A stretch of DNA of 38,395 nucleotides from contig CAKZLL010000022.1 of NCBI GenBank assembly GCA_937125475.1, positions 1 through 38,395 of the forward strand. The letters run 5' to 3'. This DNA comes from an uncultured Saprospiraceae bacterium. Lineage in GTDB: Bacteria > Bacteroidota > Bacteroidia > Chitinophagales > Saprospiraceae. Of the stretch, positions 8,101-23,100 are shown in pieces. The position numbers and the translations under genes are program-made. Numbering within the stretch: the first letter of the stretch is position 1; each line of letters begins with the position of its first letter. Below the pieces are notes generated by a model, which was not told the origin of the DNA, did no database searches, and was given only the letters and a program-made list of their open reading frames with translations.

Positions 8101-11100
8101 ATCACAGCATTGCAAGATAGCCGATTAGAAATGAAATGTGGTCAAGAAGTGATTGGGAAGTTAGTCAAAGAATTTTACCTAGTAGGATTTACAGATGTGA
8201 ATAATAATATTTGGTCAGAAGTCATCTCTGATAGTTTACTACAATACTCTATGGATGATGGAATAACTTTTCAATATGATAATAAATTCTCGAATCTCGC
8301 CACAGGACACTATAATGATGATATAAAAGTTCAGACTACAGGAACGAGTTGTCAGACGAGTCAATCGGTTGATTTTAATGTAGTTAATATTCCAACATTT
8401 GCCAGTATTAATAAAATAAAAGCAACTTGCGCGAATAATGATGGTACACTTAAACTTAATCCAACTGACAATAATGCTTATTTATATACTATTGATGATG
8501 GAACAACTTGGTGGCCAGATAGTATTTTTACTAATCTAGCAGGAGGTGCTTATAATCTGAAAATGAGTTCTTTAGATACAATGAATATTGTACCTTATGG
8601 GTTCAATCCTGTGTCTTTATTTGTTAATACAGAAAGCGATTCGCTAGCTTTAGTTGATTTATATAATAATAATGGCGGTTCAAGCTGGACATATGGCACG
8701 ACTAATTACAATTGGCAAACTTTCATTTATGGCAATCCAAATATTAATATTCCAAATGCAGGAACAGCTTGGAATTTTGGTAATAATATAGATACTTGGC
8801 ATGGTGTGGAGGTTGATGGAAATGGTTGTGTGACTGGTTTGCAATTGGTTAATGTTGGAGCAACTGGTACTTTACCTGACCTTAATTTACAAAGTTTAAC
8901 GACTTTAGTCTTACAAGGAAATTCGCTTAACGGCAATTTAACTGATTTAACTCATATGCCGAATTTGGCTCATCTTAATTTGATTAATAATGACTTTACA
9001 GGAGGAGTTCCTAATTTCAGTAATTTGCCTAATCTGATTTTATTAGAATTGGATAATAACCAATTCTCTAGCTTACCTAACTTTTCTAATTTGCACAATC
9101 TGCGTGAATTGGATGCTGATGGAAATAATTTAACGGGTAATCTTCCTGACTTCGTTTCTTTTGGCAAACTAGAACGGTTTGATTTAGATAATAATCAAAT
9201 TACAGGTGCTTTACCTGATTTTACTAATATGCCATTATTGCAAGAATTTTTTATTCATGATAATTTATTAGATGGCACGATCCCCGATTTCTCAGATAAT
9301 TTAACTAATCTTAAAGATTTTCAAATAGAACGAAATTTACTCACTTTTGAAGATGTCGAAGCTAGCATCAGCGCGAATAGTGCATTAATTACAAGTAATG
9401 TAGTACAAGGAAATGATAATTTTGTGTACGCGCCTCAAATTAATTTTGGTACGGCTGATACTGTTACCGTTAACCCTGGAGATAATTACACGATTGATTT
9501 AGGCATTGATGGAGGTGTGACAACTAGCACTTATCAATGGTTTTTGAATGGTGCATTAAAACAAACGACTTCTACAAATGCTTTAACTTTATCTAATATT
9601 ACAATTGCTGATACAGGAAATTATACCGTTGTTGTGACCAATAGTATTGTAACAGGCTTGACATTGAATAGTGCATCTCATCGAGTGGCTTTTAACTTAG
9701 TTGAAATTTGTGGCAATAGTATAGACGATGATTTGGATGGTTTAATAGATGGTCAAGATCCAGATTGTCCAAGTACCTCCTTGGGAACGGAGGCTTTATC
9801 TGGAAATACTTATTATATGCCAAGTATTTGGAGACATGATTCTAGAGTAGCACCAAGTTATCTTCGAATAACGACAGAGGCAGATAGTGCCAAGCTTCAA
9901 ATGGCAACCCGAAATGGATTAGGTTATAATCAATCGGCAGTAATTACTAAAAATTCGCCATTTGAAGACCTTTTAAACTCGCCTCTATCAAGAGTTGTGA
10001 AAACGCCCTTAGCAAGTAGAGGAGTGATTATCGAATCAGATAGACCTATTCAAGCGTATTATTCAATGGAAAATGTTACAAATGGCGCATTGATTACTTT
10101 GAAAGGAAAAGCTGGTTTAGGATATGCCTTTAGAGCGTTAACTTTACCGCGTTCTTTTATTAATCGCTCGTTGAATGAATTACATTTTGTAAGTGTCATG
10201 GCTTCACAAGACGGAACAACCGTTACTTTTAATAATGGAACAAAACATTTTCATAATGAAGCAAATAGTACTTTTACTGTTACTGTCGATTCGGGCAGAG
10301 TAGTCATGATGCAGCCAACAGATGCAGATGTCTTTTTTGATGGGTTATTAATCACTGCTGATAAACCAATTACGGTAAATGTCGGTGATACTCATACTGA
10401 ATTAGCACCTGGAACTTTTGAAGATGCCTCTATGGAACAGCTTATTCCTATTCGTGAGATAGGCAAAGAATATGTCATTACAAGAGGAACAGCAACAGCT
10501 AATACCGCAGATTTTGCCGTAGTCGTTGGCGTAGAAAACGGCACAGATATTTTTATAAATGGAACATTAACAGGTACAGTAAATGCAGGCGAAAGACTAG
10601 AATTTAATCTACAAGGTAGCGCAGGAATACCATATCATATTGAAACAATAAAACCAGCTTATTTATATCATTTCTCTGGATTACATGGCGATGAAATTGA
10701 TATGACTGTTGTGCCTCCAATTGATCGAACAATAGGAAGCCGATACATTAAGTTTTCAAAGTTATTTCCAAATGATAATAATATTTCAATCATTATTCCT
10801 AATTCAGGTTTAGCATCTTTGAAATTAAATAATCAAGATTATACCACTTTTACAACACCTCAAACTATTACAAATAATACAACTCATTCTGTTGTTTATT
10901 TTAATAATAGTAACCTATCAACAGATAATATCATTCAATCTGATGTGCGTTTTCATGCAGCTTACAGAGGTACTGCTGGTACTTTAACTGGACTTTATTC
11001 CTTTATTTCAGGTTTTAATGGTGTTGATATTTTAGATCCAACTACTTCACAACCGACTCATTATTATTCTGCTGCGGCACTTAGTTCTGGTGCAAATACT

Positions 11101-14100
11101 AGTCATGTAATAGCTGCAACTAGTAGTGATGGTGTGCATAATATTGTAGGCGTGAGTGGTGCAGTAGGAACAGTTTCATTTTCTGGAATGACATTAGATT
11201 ATACTGCTCCTGATGATTTTTGTGGAGCGGATGATATGACCGTTACTGTACAAAATGGAGCTGGAGAATTAGGAGAGGTAACGGTTTCATTTTTAGTAAA
11301 TGGAACGGTAGAGGAGGATTCTTTAGCGTTAGTCAATTTATATAATAATAATGGTGGAACAGGATGGAATTATACAACTTCGACTTATTCTAATCAAACA
11401 CATTCATTAGGCAATGCCACGATTAACGTTCCAAATGTCGGTAATCCTTGGTTGACTAATCAGCCTTTTAGTACTTGGCACGGTATAACTGTAAATTCAA
11501 GCGGCTGTGTCCAAAAATTAGAATTGCCTAATGTAAATATGACAGGTGCTTTGCCTGATCTTGATTTGAGTAGCGCGAAATTAGTTGTTATTCGAGATAA
11601 TAATTTGAGTGGAACAATTCCAGATTTTAGCGAAATGGAGATTTTAGAGCAATTGACTTTAATTAGTAATAATCTTAATGGCGCTATTCCAAATTTCACA
11701 AAACTGACTAATTTACGATTATTAGAATTAGATAATAATCTATTAACTACACTTCCAAACTTTAGTGCTTTAGATAGTTTGGTCGAATTGGATGTGGATA
11801 ATAATAATTTGGCTGGTTCTATTCCAGATTTTGTAGGAATACCGAATTTGAAATTTATTGATTTAGATTTTAATGAATTTGATGGTGCTGTTCCAGATTT
11901 TACCAACTTGCCTAAGTTGGAATATATGTTTTTTGAAAAAAATAATCTAGATGCGCCGTTACCTGATTTCTCAGATAATTTACCGAATTTAAAATTAATT
12001 TGGGCGGATAATAATAATTATACTTTTGAAGACCTTGAACCTTCTTTTGTTAATAATAGTAATATTATTGCTACAAATGGTTCTATCCCTAATTATGAAG
12101 AAAATCGAATTAGCCCGCAAAAAATACTTGGAGCTGATATAACGGTTTATGTGCATTTGGGCGGAAGCCATACTATCGACATGGGTATTGATGAAAATGT
12201 AACTACAAGTACTTATGCTTGGACATTGAACGGGGCTTTCTTAACGAATACAACAACAAATCAACTAGTTTTAAATAATATAACTGCTGCCGATACAGGC
12301 AATTATAGTGTAACGATTACCAATAGTGTTGTCACAGGTTTAACCTTAGATGCTGGTGAAAATTATCGAATTACTTTCTATGATACGGAGATTTGTGGTA
12401 ATACGCTTGATGATGATGGCGATGGACAAATAGATTGTGCTGATAGCGATTGTGGGCCATCAATTATGAATGTTAATTCTAATAGTGTTTCTGATTGTGG
12501 TAGCTCAGATGGTTCAATCGAAATTACAGCGACATTAGGAAAAGGCAGTTACGAATATTCCATTGATAATGGCGCAACTTGGCAAAGTTCTCATATATTT
12601 AATGGATTAACAGCCAATAGCTATAATATTATAGTTAGAAATGCAATAGATAATTCTTGCCCTATTGCTTATAGTAGTAATCCAGTGATTTTGACAGAGC
12701 CTGATATTTCGGTTACTGTCTCAAAAGTTGATCCATCTGGTTGTACTACAAATGATGGAAGTATCACAATTACCGCTTCTAATAGCAGCGGAACTTATGA
12801 ATATTCCATTGATAATGGCTCAAATTGGTCAACTTCTAATATCTTTTCTAATCAAGTAGGTGCGGTTTATAATGTCAAGGTTAGGAATGCTTCCAATGGT
12901 TCTTGTGAAATTGCTTATAGTAGTAATCCTGTGATTTTAGCTCCTGCACAAATTACTTTCCTTTCTGCTACAAGTGTACATTCAACAACTTGCACGAGTA
13001 ATGATGGAGAAATTAACCTATTTGCAACAGGTGGAATTGGAACTTATTTATATAGTATTGATAATGGCGAACATTGGCAAACTAGTGATAATTTCACAGG
13101 TTTAGCAATAGGTGTTTATTATCCAAAAGTGAAAAATACGGATGGTAGTTGTGAAACAAATGGAGGAATTGTTAATAAAACAGTTACTTCACCTAACTCG
13201 CCTAATGTATTTTTAGCAACTGGAACGAATATGTCCGATTGTTCGATTGATAATGGCGAAATTAGCATTACAGGATCGGGCGGTTCTGGTGCTTACGAAT
13301 ATTCAATTGATAGTGGTGCGACTTGGCAAACGAATAATGTTTACTCCAATTTGACAGCAGGTAATTATCATATTTATATTAGAAATGATGATGGATCTTG
13401 TGCTATGCCATCTTTATCTAATCCAACTATTATTAACTCTCCAACTCCTTTTCCTACCATCTCAACCGTTACAACAACAGCCCCGACGGATTGTAATGCA
13501 CCAGATGGAACAATTGTAATTACCGCAACAGGCGGAACAAACTCTTACGAATATTCGATTGATAGCGGAATGAGTTGGACAACTAATAATACATTTAATA
13601 CCTCAGTCGGTTCATATCATGTTTTTGTAAGAAATACAGATCTTTCTTGTCCTCGAATATATGAAAACAATCCAGTAATTATTGCTGCACCAAGATCACA
13701 AGACTCTTTAGTTTTAGTCGATTTTTATAATAATCTAGGCGGTGCTGGCTGGACATTTACCACAACAACTTACGATAATCTAGGCACAACTTCACCAATA
13801 CCAAATGCAGGTACAAACTGGAATTTTACACAACCAATCGACACTTGGCATGGTGTAGAAATCAATAATCTAGGTTGTGTTGAGGGTTTGATTTTACCTA
13901 ATAATAATCTTACAGGTACAATGCCTAACTTGGGGCTAAGTGGTTTGAAATCGCTATTCCTCGAACAAAATACTTTATCAGGCAATGTTCCTAATTTTAT
14001 AGATATGCCTAGTTTGGAAGTGTTGCATTTACATGAAAATTTATTAAGTGGAAGTATTCCGAATTTTAGTTCTCTTGATTCCTTGAAGAATTTAAAATTA

Positions 14101-17100
14101 TCTAGCAATCAACTCAATGGTGCTATTCCAAATTTCACTGACTTTCCGAACTTAGAAGTATTACAATTAGATAATAATAGTTTTGCTAATGTTATTCCTG
14201 ATTTCAATCTGCCTCAGTTGAAAAAATTGGAACTTAATAATAACGAAATCAATGGTGCAATACCAGATTTTACTAATATGCCTAATGTTGAAGTCCTTCG
14301 ATTGAGTAGCAATAATTTAACAGGAGTTGTACCAGATTTATCTAATAATTTATCATTACTAAGAGATTTAGAAATTGAAAATAATACTTTCACCTTCCAG
14401 CATTTGACCTTAAATTATAGTGCTAATAATGCTCATATTCTAACTAATGCACAAACTGGATCGGATACTTATAGTTATGCACCTCAAAGCAAATTTGGAA
14501 CACCGACTACAACAGAAGTGAGTGTCGGAGGTAATCATACGATTAGTTTAAGCATTGACGGAAGTATCACAACAAGCACTTATCAATGGAAACGGAACGG
14601 AATTCCGATACAAACTACAACAACGAATGAACTGGTGTTAAATAACATAGCAATCGGAGATACAGGTATTTATACAGTTGAAGTGACGAATAGTGTTGTG
14701 CCTGGTTTGACGCTTTATAGTCGAGATTTCCAAGTTTCATTCTATGCCAATGATATTTGTGGAAATACGCTAGATGATGATGGTGATGGGAATATTGATT
14801 GTGATGATAATGATTGTGCGCCTTCCATTTTTGATGTAAGTTCAGCCGACGAAACAGGGTGTAATACCTTTGATGGAACAATCACTATTAATGGAATAGA
14901 TGGCAGTGGTACGTATCAATACTCGATTGATAATGGTACAACTTGGCAAGTCAGTAATGTTTTTACAGGTTTAGCAGGTGGTTCTTATAATTGTATGATT
15001 AGAAATGCAGCGGATAGTACTTGCCCGAAAGCTTATGTTTCTAACCCTGTTGGAATTACTTCTACGGCACCTGTTGTATTAGATGCTGTGACAACACCTG
15101 CTATGAGTTGTGGGCTTTCGAATGGTACGATCTCTATTTCTGTAACAGGTGGAACAGGCAATTATGAATATGCCGTTATTGGTGGAAATAGTAATGGAAG
15201 TTGGGAAACATCGAATTATTTTACTGGACTTGAAAGTGGTTCTTATAATATTATGGTTAGAAATTCAAATGGAACTTGTCCAGTGAATTATACGAATAAC
15301 CCAGTTATAATAACTGTTGATAACTCAAGTGATTCACTTGCATTAGTTGATATTTATAATAATAATAACGGTGTTAATTGGACTTATACCGCGACAAATT
15401 ATCAATATTTAAATCTAACTATTCCAGTTCCAAATGCTGGAACACCTTGGGATTTAGCAACACCTTTTAGCACTTGGCACGGGGTGGAAACGGATGCATC
15501 GGGTTGTGTAACGAATGTGGTATTGAACAATAATAACTTAACAGGTACTATAACTAATCCTAGTTTACCAAGATTAGAAGGCTTGTTTATGGCATATAAC
15601 AATTTGACAGGATCTCTTCCTGATTTGTCTACAACACCAAATTTAAAATACCTTAACTTTGGAGATAATCAATTTTCTAGTACTATTCCAGATTTTAATT
15701 TGCCTGATTTGGTTGAATTGGATTTGGATAATAATCAATTGAGTGGTTCAGTTCCGAATTTTAATAATTTACTATTATTAGAAAAATTGGATTTAGATAG
15801 AAATATGTTATCTGGTATTCTTCCGAATTTTGCTACTAATTTACCATCATTAAATGATTTAGAAATCAATAATAATGGTTTTACATTATCTAGTTTATTA
15901 CCGAATTATTCTGCTAATCTAGCTTTGATTAATGGAAATGTACAAAATGCACAAGACGGATTTGTTTATTCTGTCCAAGATACAATTTTTGGAATTACGG
16001 ATTCTATGGTCATTGTGCCTTCGGGCGGAAGTAATATTACTATTGATTTAGCGGTTGATAATTCTGTGACAAGCAATAAATATTATTGGTATAAAGATGG
16101 TGTACTAATAGATTCTACGACTACACCTTCTTATACGATTGCAGGTTTTTCTGCTAGTGATATTGGGACTTATTCAGCTAGGGTAACCAATTCAATTATT
16201 ACAGATATTGAACTCTTTAGTCCTAATTTTGCCATGTCATTTGTAGCAGGAGAGATTTGTGGTAATAATATTGATGATGATGGAGATGGATTAATTGATG
16301 ATCTAGATCCAGATTGTTCTGTGGAATCCGCTGATTTGACTTGTACTGGAACAATCAAATATTATATGCCAACAATTTGGCGACAACATAGTCAGGATAG
16401 CCCGCGAAAACTCATAATGACAACAGCCTATTCACAAGCTAATGTCAATATTCGAACCGCAGATAATTCGTTTAATTTGGATACAATGGTGGTTGCAGGA
16501 AATGAAACGGTTCTTATACCTGCTGCTATTGTTATATCTAATGATACTAATCAGATAGAAAGTGATGCAGGTTTAATTATTGAATCGGATGTGCCAATTA
16601 CTTTTTATTATATCAATCAAAACCCATTTAATGGATTAACCGTTCTAGCCAAAGGACATCAAGCATTAGGAAAAGCCTTTAGAATAGCGACACAAACCAG
16701 AACGGATATTGACGAAGCTGACGAAGAATTACATTATGTTTCTGTTATGGCATCTGAAGATAATACGGTCATTACTTTTGATAATGGTATTAAAAGCTTC
16801 AAACATCGAACGGCAACAACCGAAACCGTTACATTACAAGCAGGTCAGACTTATATGATGTTGCCACAAAATGTAGATAAATTTTTCGCTGGCTTATTAA
16901 TCACCGCAACTAAGCCAATAACTGTTAACGCTGGAAGCCAACATACAAAAGTACCTGGTACGCCAAATTGGGATGGAAGTACTTTACAAGCTTTACCTGT
17001 TAATCATTTAGGTAAAGAACATATCGTTATGCGTGGAAATAGTACCGCATCTTTTGCTGATTATGTGGTTATCGTTGGAGTTGAAAACAATACGGATATT

Positions 17101-20100
17101 TTTATTAATGGAAATGGAACTGCTGCGGCAACAATTAACGCAGGAGAATATTATGAGTTCGATATATCAGGTACTATTGGTATTCCTTATTATATCACTA
17201 CTTCCGAAAAAGCAGCGGTTTATCATGTAGCTGGTGTTTATGGTGGAGAGGTTGGTATGACGCAAGTTCCGCCAATTGATGAAGAAACAGGCAGTCGTTT
17301 TGCTTCATTTGATAAATATGACGATGCAGTAAATATCGCTTATGTGGTTATGCCTACCGCTGATTTATCTACCTTGAAACTGAATGGACAGCCTTATACG
17401 AATGGTACAGTTTATACAAATGCGGTCACTGGATCATCAGTACCTTATACTATTGTGCGATTTCATAGTAGTAATTTTCCTCATTCTATTGTTTATAATT
17501 TGAGTGCAGATAAACCATTTTTAGCCGCTTGGATGTTTGGAGAAAGTGGAGGAGAAGGAGGTTATACTTTCTTGAATGGTTTTGATGCAGCAGTTGATGT
17601 ATTAGATCCATTAACTTTGATGCCAACTACACATTATCGAATGGATACAGTAGAAGGAGGTTCATCAACTAATCATACTGTATTGATTGAAAGTTCTAGC
17701 ACGTCTAATACTATTTCTAGTACATCGTATAGTGGAAGTGGAAGTGTCTCTGTTAGTGGAAATACGATTACTTATGTCGCACCGACTGGATTTTGTGGTG
17801 TAGATAATTTCCGTATTACAGTTCAAAATGGCTTAGGAAGAACTTCACAATCTTGCATTAGTGTTTTAGTCAATAGTGCGCCTGTTGCGACAGATGATGT
17901 TTTTTCCTATGCAATAGGAACAAATAATTTGGATGTTTTACATGAAGGTACAGCGGATGCAGATCCATTACCTTGTGATTCTATTTATTTATTAAGTGTC
18001 GGAACAGATGGCATTGATGGGGCAACTAATAACGGCGGAACAGTCACAATTAACAGAAATGGCACGCCTAATATTTATTCTGATGATTATGTAGAAGCAA
18101 CTCCAACAGGTGGAAATGATGCGTTTTATTACATCATTCGAGATATTTATGGCGCGGAAGATACAGCATTAGTTACTTTAAATTTAACACCAGAAATTTG
18201 TGGAAATGGAATTGATGATGATGGAGATGGATTAAAGGATGATTTAGATCCAGATTGCTCTGCTTCAGTGGTAGATTTGAATTGTGATGGAAAATATAGG
18301 TATTATATGCCTACTACTTGGCGACAACATGACCAAGATTTTCCTAGAAGTTTTTATATTACTACGGCTTATCCACAGGCTAATGTTAATTTAAGAACGG
18401 CTAATAATTCATTGAATCTAGATACTGTTGTGTATAGTGGAGATGTTACAATTATAGGTGCTTATACGCCGACTACAGTAGTAAGTAATACCATTAATGC
18501 AAAACAAAGTGATCGAGGAGTCATTATTACTTCTGATGCGCCAATATTTGTTCATTACGAACAAAAAGCAGTTGAAAATGGTGTGTTAATACAAGCTAAA
18601 GGATACAACGCTTTAGGGAAATCTTTCCGTGTTGCGACGCAAACGAAAACTAATATTAGTAGCTCGACAGATCAGTTGCATTTTGCATCAGTTATAGCAT
18701 CCGAGGATAATACTGTTGTTAAATTTGATAATGGAACAAAACAATTTAGAAATTTAGCAGCTACAACACAAACCATTACACTCGCTGAAGGAGAGACGTT
18801 TATGGTACAACCAACCGATACAGATAAATTTTTCGCAGGTTTATTGATTACATCTGATAAGCCGATTACTGTAAATTCAGGTACTCAGTATACAGGAATA
18901 CCAGGAACTACTAACCTTGAAGGAAGTGGCTCGCAAATTAATCCTATTCACTCGTTAGGAAAAGAATATATCATATCAAGAGGAGCTTCTACTGCTACTC
19001 TTGGCGATTACGCAATCATTTTAGGTATTGAAAATGGGACAGAAGTTTATGCAGATGGTGTATTGAGATCAACTATTAATGCAGGAGATTACTGTGAGGT
19101 CGGATTAACAGGAAGTCGTGGGAAACCATGCTATATTAATACCTCGAAAGTCGCGGATGTATATCATGTTACAGGGATTATACAATCGAATGTTGGTATG
19201 ACACAAGTCCCGCCGATTGATCGAGGTTTTGGTACAAGAAGCATTACATTCAATAAGGATGGATTAGGAGAAGACAATGCTTATGTCGTGATTAAGGATG
19301 TAGATTTACCTAGTTTAAAAATTAATGGACAGCCTTATACAAATTATTCGCCACTTGTCGCAAATGTTCCCAATAAACCTGATTATGAATTAGTTTATTT
19401 TCTGAATAGTACGTTTTCTAGTACGACACAATTTACTTTTGAAGCAGATGAGCCTTTCTTAATGGCTTGGACGGTAGGAGATACAGGGGGTAAAGGTTGG
19501 TATGGATTTTTGAATGCGAATGATGGTTTAATTGATGTGATTGATACGACAACTATGCTTCCAATTACCTATTATATTGTCGATACTATTCCTTCTGGCA
19601 CAGCACTGAATCATCAATTGATGATCGAAAGTAATAATTCGCCAATGACAATGACAATTACTGCACAAGGCGCAGGAACGGCAATTGTAGGAAGTGGAAA
19701 TTCGATTGATTATACTGCTCCAGCTAATTATTGTGGAATGGATATTTTTCAAGTAATGATTGAAGATGGTTCGGGAGCAAAAACAAAAGTTTGTCTTGGT
19801 GTTTTGATCAATGACGCGCCAATTGCGGTTGATGATGTCTTTAATTATACTAGTGGTGCTCAAGTTTTGGATGTCCTCAATCATGGCACGCCCGATAATG
19901 ATCCTATTTCATGTGATTCTATTCAAATCATTAGTGTCGGAATAGATGGAACTGGAGGCATGACAAGTAACGGTGGATTAGTTGTTGTTAATGATAAAAA
20001 CACGCCTAATGTTTACAGCGATGATGAAATAGAATTAACGCCCGCAGGTGGAAATGACCAATTTTATTACATTATTCAAGATAGTTATGGGGCAAGAGAT

Positions 20101-23100
20101 ACGGCTTTAGTAACATTAATACAAGCCGCTGAAATTTGTGGTAATAATATAGATGATGATGGAGATGGATTAACGGATAGTTTGGATATTGATTGTCATA
20201 ATCAACCAGTTGAGATAAATTGTACAAATAATTATACTTATTATTTATCGTCAGTATGGCACGATGTATCTCATGATGATCCTCGAAAATTACATATGAC
20301 AACGGCTTATCCAACCGCTAATGTCAATATTAAAAACAAAGATAATAGTATCAATATTAATACGACTGTTTCTGCTGGAACGCCAACTTCATTAAATGTT
20401 ACGAGCTACATATTAACAGGAGATTTGAATCAAATCGAAAGCAACGAAGGTATTATTATTACTTCGGATGTACCGATTGATGCGTATTTTAGTATCGAAT
20501 TTCATTCAAGTGCTTTAGCACTTCCTATTAAAGGAAATAGCGCATTAGGAAAAGCCTTTAGAGTAACAACTCCAACCAAAACGACTGTTAATGCAGGAAA
20601 TGAAGAATTGCATTTTGTATCCGTAATGGCTACAGAAGACATGACAGCTATTACTTTTAATAATGGGAGTAAAATCCTTAAAGGAGAAAGCACTTCAACT
20701 AAAGAAATTACGCTTAATCAAGGAGAAACCTATATGGTTCAGCCAATGGATGTAGATCAGTTTTTTGCTGGATTATTGATCACAGCTAATAAACCTATTA
20801 CGGTTAATGCTGGACATTCTAATACAGGAATACCAAACACAGGAACGCCAGAAGATTCTGATAGTGGAGCAGATCAAATTATGCCTGTGACTTGGGCAGG
20901 TAAGGAATACCTGCTTTTCAGAGGAAGTAGTCAAGCTAATGATGCAGATTATGGGATCGTTACAGCAATCGAAAATGGCACAGAAATTTTTGTCAATAAT
21001 GTTTCCGTAGCAACTATTAATGCAGGAAGTTATTACGAAGTTGATTTAAGTGGTAGTGCCTTAACGCCTTATTACATCACAACTTCTAAACAAGCGTACC
21101 TCAATCATGTCTCAGGAGTTGGAAGTGGTTCAGTCGGATATACTTCGATTCCTCCATTAGATAGAAATGTTGGTGCGAAACGTGCAGCTATAAAAGAATA
21201 TACACCCCGACCTGATTATGCTTATGTTGTTATTAAAGATATAGGTTTGTCTTCATTGAAATTTAGAGGAACAAATTATACAACTTATGGAAGCCCAACA
21301 TCAATTTCTTATAAGCCTGGTTATTCGATTGTTTTATTTGCAGGAACGGATTTTATAACAGGTATTAATGAAATTGAATCGGATGAACCATTCCATGTAG
21401 GTTGGTTATTTGGAAATAGCATTAATGAAGGCGGCTTTTCTTATTTGAGTGGCTTTAGTAATCCGATAGCGGTATTCGATACGACCCATAATGTAGCAGT
21501 TCAATATTATCAAATACAAGATACAGTTGGAATTGGACAAGGTTTATCTCACACTATTTCTGCAGCTAGTGTAGCTGGAGGTGAGATCATTATGAATAAT
21601 ATTATACAAGGAAATGGTGTAGTTATTCCTAGTGGCACAACCTTGAATTATACTGCTCCTTCGGATTATTGTGGTATAGATCAATTTAAAATAACCGTTC
21701 AAAATACAGCAGGAGATGAAACACAGGTTTGTTTAAGTGTTTTTGTTAATGATGCACCTGTGGCTTCTGATGATGCCTTTACTTATTTTGGAGGTATTCC
21801 AGATCAAAGTTTTGATGTACTTCATGAAGGTGTTGCAGATGCTGATCCTGCTACTTGTGATTTTATTCAAATCATGAGTGTCGGAAGTGAAGGAACAAAT
21901 AATAGTACGAGCCAAGGCGGAACATTATCTATTAATGATAATGGAACAACAGGTGATTTCACGGATGATTATATTCAATTTACGCCATCGGCTAGTCAAG
22001 TTGGAGAAGATACATTTTATTATGTTATTCAAGATCAATATGGCGTAAAAGATACCGCACAGGTTATATTGAATGAAGGTGTAGAGATTTGTGGAAATGG
22101 AATGGATGATGATAATGATGGTTTAATTGATAGTTATGATCCAGATTGTCCAGATTTTCCTCAAGTACAATATGTGGGTAGTAATAGATATTATTTACCA
22201 TCTATTTGGAAAGATGCAGATAGGTCAACGCCAGCTTATTTATTAATCACAACTTCTTATGCTACCGCTAATGTATCTATTTCAACTAAAGATAACTTAT
22301 TGCTAGATACAGTAGTTCATGCAGGAACACCGACAGAAATTTTAACAACTCAAGTACAATCTCAAGTAGTTAATCTAAAAGAATCAAATACAGGATTTAT
22401 CATCAATTCTGATGCACCAATACAGATATATTATATCATAGATCACGGAAGTAATTCAAACATTACTACCTTAAAAGGAAGTGATGCATTAGGTCATTCG
22501 TTTAGAGCTATGAGTTTGCCACGAACGGAGATTAATGCGCCTCATGATCAATTACATTTTGCGGCAGTTATGGCTACTCAAGATGGTACAACTGTTACTT
22601 TTGATAATAATGGAAAAGGTTTTAGAAATGGTTCAAGTATTACACCAACTGATCCTTATGTTGTAACGATTGATTCTGGCGAAACATTTATGGTTCAACC
22701 TAAAGATGCGGATTTGTTTTTTGGTGGATTACTAATTACAGCAGATAAACCGATAGCGGTAAATTCAGGAAATCAACATACTAAAATAGTAAATACTAAT
22801 AATAAAGATGGAGGAGTAGATCAGTTAGTTCCTATTCGCCTTTTGGGCAATGAATATATTATTGCACGAGGTAGTAGCACTGAAAATATAGCGGACTTTG
22901 GTGTTGTCGTTGCAGTTGAAAATAATACAGAAATATTTATCAATGGAGGAAGTTCTCCTGTTGCTACAATTAATGCAGGAGAGTATTACGAAATTGATAT
23001 TAGTGGAACAACAGGAACACCATACTATATTAATACTTCTAAAAACGCTTACCTATATCATTTTTCTGGACAACAACAGGGAGAAATAGGAATGGCGATA

